A stretch of DNA of 64,000 nucleotides from Sphagnum compactum. Its lineage: Eukaryota > Bryophyta > Sphagnopsida > Sphagnales. A program made the translations under genes and the position numbers. The notes below the pieces were generated by a model, which was not told the origin of the DNA, ran no database searches, and saw only the letters and a program-made list of their open reading frames with translations. Of the stretch, positions 55,337 through 64,000 are shown piece by piece. The DNA is taken from positions 1,922,001 to 1,986,000 of the forward strand of contig OZ234501.1 in the NCBI GenBank assembly GCA_965153455.1, given 5' to 3'. The stretch's first letter is position 1, and each line of letters begins with the position of its first letter.

Positions 55337-57288
55337 TTTCTTGGGTATGTTTTCCTTTTGGTCAAACTGTGCTCTGGGCTCTCTGTGTATTCCATGACTA
55401 GAAACTTCAATATCAGGATTCTTCTGGGCCTTCCCCCCTTAGATGTCCGGTGCTATTCAGTCAATGTTAAGGTCAGAATTACCGCAACATACACTGTAGT
55501 GAAGACCATTCAGCCTTTGGGAATCCCAACTGTTTAGTATCTATGCCTGTGGTGTTTGGGAGTTTGGAGTCCAACCATCTTTCTCTCTCCAGCGTAAACC
55601 TGTAACACTGTCTTCTCTGAGATGTCTGTCCTAAAACACTTCCAGATCCTTTTTCCCCCCTGATCCAGAGATGTGTGTTTTGAGACGTAAACTGGGTGGT
55701 TTGGATCTTATCACACACTGCTTTTAGGTGAAGGGATTGTTGCCTGGCTGATGAGTATTGTCTTTAATATGAAGAATTTTCCTGTTTGTGGTCCAACCTT
55801 GACAGAAGACAGTGAAGTTGTCATGAAGCCCAGTCTTAAATTTGGTTGCCTACTTGAAGTGCTCAGGAGGTTATGATGTAAGTTTATTTTTAAGGAGATT
55901 GCTGCATATTTAGAATCCTGTGAAAAATCTGTTCACCAATTTTTCCTTGTATGGGCACATTTATATGAGCCTTTTGTGTGGAGGTTTAAACCTATTATTT
56001 TAGTTGGAACCTGTGGTGTGCCGGTGTGATGATGCTAGTCATTAGTCAGCATATCGGCTTTTGTGGGATTGGTCAAATGGATTTGGTCCATTCTGAATCT
56101 GAATACAATCTGAGAGGTTCTGTAAGTAGCAAAGGGTCTGTTGTTTCAAACCTTTCAAACGTTTTGAGACTCTCAATACTTTCCATGGAACCTACCAGCC
56201 TCAAGATAGCCTCAGGACAGGTATCTCAAAATCCTGGAATGTTGTCAAGATAAGCCCTCCTCTCCCAGGAGGTTCTCAGGTTATGCCCTTCTTCCATACT
56301 AAAAGAATGCACCCTGTCATGAAGTCTTATTCTTATATGGTCCCTGAACAAGTGAGAGACTGTCACTTTTGTTCATATTGCTTGTTTTATTGTTTCTTCA
56401 TTTGTTCTTCCCTCCTGTGTTGGTCCTCCATACTGGTTTGGAAAGTGCTTACCTAGAAGTCTTTCTTTGAGAGCAAGGAGAAGTTTACCCTTGTTCACAG
56501 GCTTTCATAATCATGAGTATGGAGATTTGTCGATTCACAGGAGAGTTATTATTTTGGACATGACACCTTCAATGTTTAATGTGTTTGCAAGTCAGGCGCC
56601 TCCGATCAAACTTTGCAGTCTCTGAGAAACTTAATGTTTAATGTTGTTGCAAGGCATGGCAGCTGTTTGGCAGCTGAGAATTACGGGTTCTGGTCAGCAG
56701 GAACTGAACTGGAACAAGGTCTGTTTTTTGGAACCAGAACATGAATGGAGACCTGTTTTCTGGACCCAGAAATGGGTTTCTGGTTCTATTTAGGTGTGGT
56801 ATTGGAACTGGGTTTGAGGTTTTTGAAAAACATGGGGGTTTTTTTTTAAATAAAAAAAAGTGATTTGAACTGGATGTTAACTGTCAGTTACCAGCTGTTC
56901 TCTGTCCTGTTCTGTTCTGTGTTAGTAAGAACTCAATGGGAACTGGGTCTGATTTGCATAATCAAAATTGGAACCTGAACTGGAATTTTTTTTTTTGAAG
57001 AACCAGATCTGGAACTAGGTTCCCAGTTTTTTCTGGGGATAGTTTTAATTTAATTTTTAGAACTGCCAAAGGACGGTTGCCACCTCCTTTCACATTGAAG
57101 CTCTTGGATGTGTGCAGAATACATGATTTGATTCATATGTGACGGTAGTGGGGTTAATATAAACAGGACTGCAATTTCTAACCAACAAACTCAGAATCAT
57201 TTGTGTATGTCAATGCTATTGGTGTATTGCACGATGCTTTTGCAACTTAAATGTTGATTATGATAAAAGCATTTTTATTTCCGAAGAT

Positions 57289-57330
57289 AATAGCTCATGT
57301 ACTAAGAGCAATAGCTCATGTACTAAGAGC
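57289..57330. repeat. perfect 21-bp tandem duplication
   Basis: The unit aatagctcatgtactaagag (plus c) occurs twice without change. Confidence 0.9.
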
Positions 57331-57877
57331 ACCTCCATGAACAGCAGAGTAATGAAGTATACTTTGGATGAAATGTGAAATTGATTGTGAGCTTGAAAAT
57401 GTGTGTACAATACAGTACTCCAAAGGGTTATAATGAGTGGCAGGCTATTTTGATGATTGGCCTTATGTGGAGATATTTAAAAGGTCTTTCACTTTATTCT
57501 CAAATATTTCATATATCTGGGTGGGGATGTGGAAATAATTAGCACTCTATATTAGATATAGTAGAAGCCAAAATAGGGGGTGGAGGTGACGTTCCTCCAA
57601 GATGTTATCACTTATTATTATATTTTTGACTCATGCCGACTTATGCACACATATTTCAAGATCAAAGTTTTCACAAAACATTTTTAGGATGAGATATGAA
57701 CAAGTGCACCAAAATAAAATAAATGCAATTAGTTTCTGAAACTTACATATGTAGCTTGATATTACTGACCATATGTCATACCCTACAAACCCTACTTTTT
57801 ACACTTTTGCACATGCTCACTAACCCTTTTATGTAAAATTCTCAATTCTAATATGAACAAACTAGGTATACTCAACT

Positions 57878-57992
57878 GACATCATTATGTAGTAAGCACG
57901 TTGTGGAGAAAATTCATAGATATGATTGGATTTGGTGAGTAAGTTATGAAATTTCATAACCTACTCACCAAATCTTAATACATAATGATGTC
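57878..57992. repeat. imperfect inverted repeat (foldback), arms about 40 bp
   Basis: gacatcattatgta (57878-57891) pairs with tacataatgatgtc (57979-57992). An inner arm, ggatttggtgagtaagttat, pairs with ataacctactcaccaaatct. An unpaired segment of about 35 bp interrupts the left arm. A tgtggagaaa string also recurs on both sides (57902 and 58010). Consistent with a small MITE. Confidence 0.7.
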
Positions 57993-58888
57993 GGTTTGTA
58001 TGAGTAAATGTGGAGAAATTGTTCTAGATTTTTGATAATGGTTTGACATCTCTCTGTCAATGGACTTTTTTGAACATGTGAAAATTAACACACCAAGTCT
58101 GTTTGAGTTTTTAACACTGTTCCAGGATACAGCAAGGTTTTTTGTTCTTGGGTCCCAAGAAAACAGCGTTTCCGAAAAAAAACCTCTTTTGACTGCAGAT
58201 TTAACACACAAACTGCCAATGCACATCCATAGTAAAAAACTACAAATACTAAGGACGGTAACACTCGAGCACCTGATTTGTATGAAATCAACCATCTGGG
58301 CCGGTTTCAACCTCACTAGCCTTGCTCTCATTTGCCCCACACAAAGTTCAACACTGAAAGCACCATCTGTGTGGATTTCTCAGCTTTTAAAGCGTTTAGC
58401 ACCTGTTAGACAGAGTCCCCCAATGGGTAAACTATGCCACCACCGCATTTTGCAAATGCACCATACATGCTCACAGCAGCCCCTGGGCAACACACTCTGT
58501 TTAACCTGGATGACCGACTGATCCCTACCTATCCAATATTCACAGATGAAGTCTACCTGACATATATACCCATTCACGGAAAATGTGCATTTCACCCCCT
58601 CACTAGTTGACGAAGCCAAAGCACTGATGAGTACCACCAGTCTACAATTAGAAAAACTTCACCTGGTACATTTGACAGCTGCAGAGAAATACAAGATGTT
58701 GCGCCAAGAACCTATGTCCTTATCTGGATGAGATCAGGATCCAGGGCCCTGGAATTGCTTGATGATGCCCATAATCAATGCCAGAAAGGGAGATAGAACT
58801 GTGGGGTCTCCAGAACAAAACAGCAACAGTCAAGTCCATGAAGTTGTGCAAACTGATGACAGCCAGTTGTTTTAGTTGATGTGCTCAG

Positions 58889-59131
58889 TCATGTACAAAG
58901 CTTTCCACAAACTGAATAAATGAATAGCCTGGGAATCTTCTCATCATCACTGAAACAAATGGTGGGAAATCTGTAGCTGCGGCACTTATACCTTCCTCCT
59001 CTTGACAGAAGCCCCTTCACTGTCTCTTTCTGCATTTCCACAGTGTTCATCCACACCTGCTTCCCATCCTCCAACCAGTCACAATGATCAGAAAAGTGCA
59101 GAACAGTGGTTAGCACTGCTTGACCAGAAAC
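58889..59131 (-). other. orphan exon-like frame downstream of the Crypton-BTB gene
   Basis: An 81-codon open frame directly follows a good acceptor (ttattcag at 59132-59139) in phase 0 and ends at TAA. It reads like real protein (HFSDHCDWLEDGKQVW, MNTVEMQKETVKGLLSRGG) but I do not recognise the family. It could be an alternative last exon of the BTB gene (skipping exon 8 keeps phase 0) or the 3' end of a separate or decayed gene. The intact BTB gene already has its own stop at 59282. Confidence 0.35.
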
Positions 59132-59281
59132 CTGAATAAGAAAGAAAGCAAATGTTGACTTGCCTCAATTCTGTAAAGCTCATTCCAACATCTTGGACTC
59201 AAATGAACTGTGGTCCAAAGATGCTGTGAACGAGCTGCCTCCACAAGGAGTACCTATCTGTCCAATAGCTATTGACATGAG

Positions 59282-62200
59282 TTAACTGAGGTTACCAGTT
59301 ATAGCCAATAGGGCCTCTCCACCTTGACTCTTGCGCTTCAACCGTTTTACCACCCCCTCATAAAGCTCCATGACTGCCTCAGGACAATTCTTTGAGAAAG
59401 TGTCATATCCTTCCAGCCCTGATACATCGTCAACTTGTGTTGCAGCATATGCAATCACCCCTTCTTTCACGACATCAGAATTATGTCTCCAGCCAACAAC
59501 ATACGTAACAAGCACTTTGCTGGGGTTAAGTGAATTTAGTATCTCTAGTTCACATAGGGACTTCAAACTTGTCACCCCATACTTGTCTGCAACTTGCAAG
59601 AGCTCAACCAAGTGGGTCCTCAGTGTGTGATGGTTCACATTGCCCCTGTAAAAGAACAGCACAAAAGCATCCAGTGCCGGGTATCCAATTTCCATCTTTA
59701 GGGAGTCACTTTCTCCCATCCGCTCACTAAACATGGTCTTGAACACCTCTGATTGGTTCACCTATTACATGTTCAGTGCAATCCAATATATACAGTTACT
59801 TATCTCAGAAATAAAGGTAGCATGTCTGCACAGAACTTGTTGCAATACAAGTGCTCAACACCCGATATACTTGCAAGTGTCAAGAAAAAGATGCCACAGT
59901 GGTTGTAATTAACATCACAGCCATTGTTAGGGAATCTGGGAATTTGTGTAAACTTTGGCCTGCCTCTATAAAATGACTCTGAATGTATCCTAAAGGTTTT
60001 CATCACTTCTGAATGTCTCTATCATCTTTATATGAAACGAGTTCTCAAATCAAACAAAAAGCTGTCATATCTAGTGTACAGCTGAAGAACACATCTCAAA
60101 GGTTGGCCTATCCAGATAGCAATCCCAGTGAAAAAGTTCACAAAATTCTGCACAAACATAAGAAGAACTGGGCATGTGCTAAGACCCCTGTTACACACTA
60201 CTGCATACCATCCAAAGACATGCATTGACAGAAAACTCAAAACATTGGTGGTCACCATCCTAGTGTTGCTTACTTAACCAACCAACCAGCAGCAGGGATT
60301 GCACAACTTGTAGGAAGACACCGCTGGCATAACTCATTTGACAGGACATGAAATCACTTTTCAAAAAGAAAGAAAAACGATTGACTAAAACGGTAGGAAA
60401 GACTTACCAAGACAGCTTTATGGGCATAAACCTTCCGCCCTTCTGTAGATTCAAAAACAATATCTGTATATGGTGGTGGAAGCTGATCAGAATCCTGACT
60501 ATGTTCAAACTCCAGGCCTTGCAGCTTGCGTTCAATGCTTATTAACTTCTCCTTTGTTTTCTCTAACTCATCAACCAGAGCACGATGTTGCTCATATGCG
60601 TTCTTAGGGCGTACATTGTGATTATCTGTAACAGAGCATGTCACTGCCATGGGCATTTGTGGCTCAGCAGTTTCATATGTAATATCTTGACAGTGGCACA
60701 CTGTGCATGGCTCTGGCCTGTAAGATTGTACTCCCATTGGTTGAATGCATGTTGTGCCTGAAATCTACATGTCAACCAGATGTCATGTTGAGAAGTGAGA
60801 ACACATGACCACCACGCATCCGGGCAATTGAGTGTCAAATCCTCACTACAACACACATAGATGTGCCTTTTTGAATTGTTCCCTTGCACAAACACTCAAA
60901 ACAAATTCACAGAGACTAATCAATAACTGTGATATTCAATGAGGACAATAGCACAAACAAAGACACATTTGAGAAATGTAGGGGATATGAAGTAGTCACT
61001 GAGAGTATGTACATTCAGGGTTACAACATGGAAATGATGACCCTACTCTAATAATACTTAACCTTCAGATGATTACCTGTGGCTTTTGAGACATCTCCAT
61101 TTCAAGTGCCAGTGCTTTAGACCAATCAACTAATCTTCCTGTTGCTTTGTCCACTTCTCCTGATACAATTCGCTGCATTGCTCTCTCACGTATCCCCTCA
61201 AATTCAGGGTCATCTCTGTGCAATAAGACCATCCACATTGGTGTGAATACACCAGAAAAGGTGTACAAAATACTTGCATTCAATAAGGTTGAGAACAGAA
61301 ATACATCACAACACTGACAAATGATTTGACATACTTTGGGTAAGTTCCAGAAATTCTAGGGCCCATGGCATCTGGCTCAATAGGGACTCCTGCATACTGT
61401 AACCTGCAAGTCCAGCACACAAAAGCAAGTAGATCATAAGTCCTTGATTTAGCACAAGCGTTGGCACCTGGCCAAAAGTTATGTTGGTAATCCTGGAAGT
61501 CCTACATGAAGAATGTTATTACCTTCCTATACCAGTTGCACGCCCTGTCTTGTTTGCATAATACTCTCCCCCAAGACCAGTGTCCTTTGACATTGTCTTC
61601 AACCAGCTGGACAGCGCTCGAACTCCAACTGGCATCCGAGTATACCACTGCACACCAGGGCAGCACAAGCTGATGACTGAAAACTAACTTATTATATGCT
61701 GCCTCTACAAAAATGGGAAATGACAACACAACAGCATAGTTGCTTGAATATTCAGATGCAAAAGACATTAGACGTTCCATTCATCATGTTCTAAAACACC
61801 AGCAAAAGAGAAGCCCTGACATACCACAGTCCTTGAGGTTGGATTCCTGATGTCTGTTAGAAACAGAGGATGCGGTGCTGGTTCATCATCTGACCACTTT
61901 GGCCTGTGTTCTATCATGGCTCTGTAAGTTGACACTACATCCTCAATGTAGCATGTGACTGGACGGAAAGCCTTTTCTCGCTGGCCTGGCTGGTCAGGCT
62001 TCGAATTCTTGTGTCGTCTGTCAAAGCTGTCAGCAAAGCCACATGTGTAATGACATTACAAAATTAAATGATAACAGATGTGATGGAAAAAACAAGGGCA
62101 GACTCGTGAGCTACTCTTCCTGTCTTTGTGACTGACAAACAACACACAACTGACAGCCAATGTTCCTGCTGCACAACAAAGTCCTTTCAGAAACTCAAAA

Positions 62201-63538
62201 TAGATGCTGCAGTCAAAAAAACTTCAGTGACATAATATATCGCAGTAGCAAGAATTGAACACATGTGCATGTGGTAATGGTCCCAAAACCATCATCCAGG
62301 AATACTACAGTAGCAACTTTGACATACCGCAGAAATTCACCATGTTCATCACTGCCTAGGGTGAAATCCAGATCTGTGAGTTCATGAAGTGCAGTGGAAC
62401 CGCGGATGAAGAAGTTTCGTGTGCAGAAGTATGCAAATCGCATGGAGCATCCCTTAGCAGTGTCATTTACGTAGGTGGATTTTGCAAGCATTGCAGCTTC
62501 ATCACCAAGAGTCAATACCCCAACACGTTTACGTCTCCTTCCAGTGCCAAGCCTGCTAGCAAGAGATATAGTTTCACTGACAGTGACCTGAGCCTTTTTG
62601 AACCGGAAATCGGACATTACATTGAAAGGAACCTCAGGCACCTGTGTTTGTAAAATACGAGCATCTTGGTGAGCACGCAAAATTCGTCCAATGGCCCTGA
62701 GCAGACTTCCAATGCTGTTGACCAAAGTCCACACAGATTGTGTACATCAGTACATGCCCACAGATTAACTGTGAAGGGCTGCATACTTTAGGAGGATGAT
62801 GCAATGAAACTCACAACATGTTCACGGAACAATGAAGCCTAAATCAACAGCAAATATTTGAAAACTAACAGTTAGGAATGAAGAGACATGGTTTAGGTTT
62901 GTGTATACACACGTTTCTGCAGGATACTCCTTGCCATTCTGCTTTCGAACTTGGGTAAGAAACATCCACACTGTTTCTCCTAATTCCTTCATATCTAAGT
63001 CACCTAGCTCTTCAATGGACAGGTTGGTGGGTCTCTTTTGCAGAGTCCGCCATGCATCAAATCTGGCTCTAGCCCAGGCCTCTGTGTGCTTTGTACTTGA
63101 TTTGCTCCTGTGAAAAAGCTGAGAATCTTCCTCACTGATTCGACCAGAGCCTTGGTCAACAGGCTCAGCCTTGCTTTCAGACACCATGTCATTGCCTTCT
63201 GATTCATCCTCATCAGAAGGGATGTCGTCATCGTCATCGTCACCATTATTGTCAAGGATACGGCCATCAATATCAACCCCTGGTATTGTTCCAACACCAT
63301 TGTTCTCTGGTTCATCGTCATTCACACCATCAATACCATGACTTGCCAAGGCAGGCAATTGAGCATGTGGCACTACCAGATCACATGGAGCAGGAGACAG
63401 AGAGAAGTCCTCATGTAGTGACTCCGTTTGAGGAACCACCACCGCTGGCAGTGAGTCTGGAGTGAGACCCGAACTCACATCAAGTGCTGTGGGTGTTCCA
63501 GCAGCATGTAAGGATAACTTTTCAACAGGGTCCGCCAT
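59282..63538 (-). CDS. Crypton-derived recombinase-like domain fused to a BTB domain
   Basis: Exons: 62913-63538, 62328-62714, 61825-62026, 61523-61647, 61335-61403, 61077-61215, 60408-60764, 59282-59761; 794 residues, all GT-AG, phases agree. Residues 1-147: low complexity with an acidic Asp run. About 148-470: the ZMYM2/QRICH1/KCTD1 C-terminal-type domain (DUF3504), descended from Crypton tyrosine recombinases: ARFDAWRTL, VRKQNGKEYPAET, FFIRGSTALHELTDLDF, FRPVTCYIEDVV, WYTRMPVG, NKTGRATGIGR, YAGVP. About 572-604: probable coiled coil. About 612-720: BTB core (YTDIVFESTEGRKVYAHKAV, SEVFKTMF), then a BACK-like tail. BTB proteins usually dimerise and often serve as CUL3 adaptors; the N-terminal domain may bind DNA or protein. 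Both roles are inferred. Start is the ATG at 63538. Probably nuclear, but unproven. Confidence 0.85.
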
Positions 63539-64000
63539 CTAAAGGGCTTTTGTGGAATGCCCTCCCAAAAGATTTCACAAAACCTGCACAGAAAAGAAGT
63601 AAATCAGACGGTGAGCTGAGAGAATGTAAAGAAGGACACAGATGATAACACTCACATTTTGTTGCACTTCTTCTTCTTCTTCTTGAAACACTAAGGATGA
63701 GATCAGTAGTTTGGAACAGAAGATAAGCACTTAGGAGAGTACATTGAGCAAGATAAATACTAGTCTCATTGGCAAAAAAAAATGTTTCCCTTTTTCTGGC
63801 CAAAAAAAAATGATAAAAAGAAGCTAACTGACATTCTGTTCTTTATGTGTGTTCAGAGAACCTGAAGAATACAGGAAGTGGTGGCAAGCATGGTGCTGAG
63901 GGACCTTAGCCAGTGTTGTTCCAAAGCATAGTAAACGGCATGAGAGGAGACGATTACTGCCTTCGCCATATCCCATCTTCTTCTTGGATTTCATTTCCAC
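63539..64000 (-). promoter_or_regulatory. 5' leader/upstream region of the Crypton-BTB gene
   Basis: Sequence upstream of the ATG. A possible 5'-UTR acceptor (ctgtgcag, about 63583-63590) lies roughly 45 bp before the ATG, so the leader may contain an intron. A TTC run is at about 63667-63683. No other gene seen before the window ends. Confidence 0.35.

Larger units (their letters stand above)
55337..58888. other. intergenic between MAPK gene and the Crypton-BTB locus
   Basis: 55337 to about 56300 is likely MAPK 3' UTR and flank. 56680-57010 is a stretch rich in gaactgg/gaacc strings resembling the interior of the hAT-like elements. 57470-57630 matches the repeat at 11.2-11.4 kb. An ATG-initiated 153-codon plus-strand frame at 58060-58521 is unrecognised. 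Confidence 0.4.

Overview
This is a window of nuclear DNA from a land plant. Gene-dense, intron-rich blocks of moderate GC alternate with long AT-rich stretches full of transposon remains. The MAP kinase is a plant group B (MPK4-type) enzyme with the six-exon layout usual for plant MAPKs, and the SUD1/Doa10 and PRA1 proteins are also of plant type. I suspect a non-flowering lineage such as a moss or other bryophyte, but nothing I can see proves that.

Layout. 1-1.7 kb: 3' flank. 1.7-9.0 kb (minus): SUD1/Doa10-type ER E3 ubiquitin ligase, 10 exons, 1153 codons by my splicing. 9.0-13.3 kb: intergenic. 13.3-24.7 kb (minus): PAN2, the catalytic subunit of the PAN2-PAN3 poly(A) nuclease, about 30 exons and 1260 residues. 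24.7-36.3 kb: AT-rich and gene-poor, with hAT-like elements, a reverse-strand solo LTR and minisatellites. 36.3-36.9 kb (minus): single-exon PRA1 gene whose 5' flank is a threefold tandem repeat. 37.5-49.6 kb: AT-rich, with two more LTRs of the same family, a broken Ty3/gypsy integrase and a near-perfect 40-bp hairpin. 49.7-55.3 kb (plus): MPK4-like MAP kinase, 6 exons. 55.3-59.3 kb: intergenic. 59.3-63.5 kb (minus): an 8-exon gene of 794 residues whose product joins a Crypton-type tyrosine-recombinase-derived domain (the ZMYM2/QRICH1/KCTD1 'DUF3504' type) to a C-terminal BTB domain.

The most notable item is the Crypton-BTB gene. The same domain order, recombinase-derived domain then BTB, is known from animal KCTD1. 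Finding it in a plant suggests an independent or very ancient domestication. The other genes are housekeeping or signalling genes (ER-associated degradation, mRNA deadenylation, membrane traffic, MAPK signalling) and do not form a pathway together. Gene spans below run from start codon to stop codon, with exon coordinates in the evidence. I derived the exons by hand from reading frame, family similarity and GT-AG sites, checking phase at each junction.
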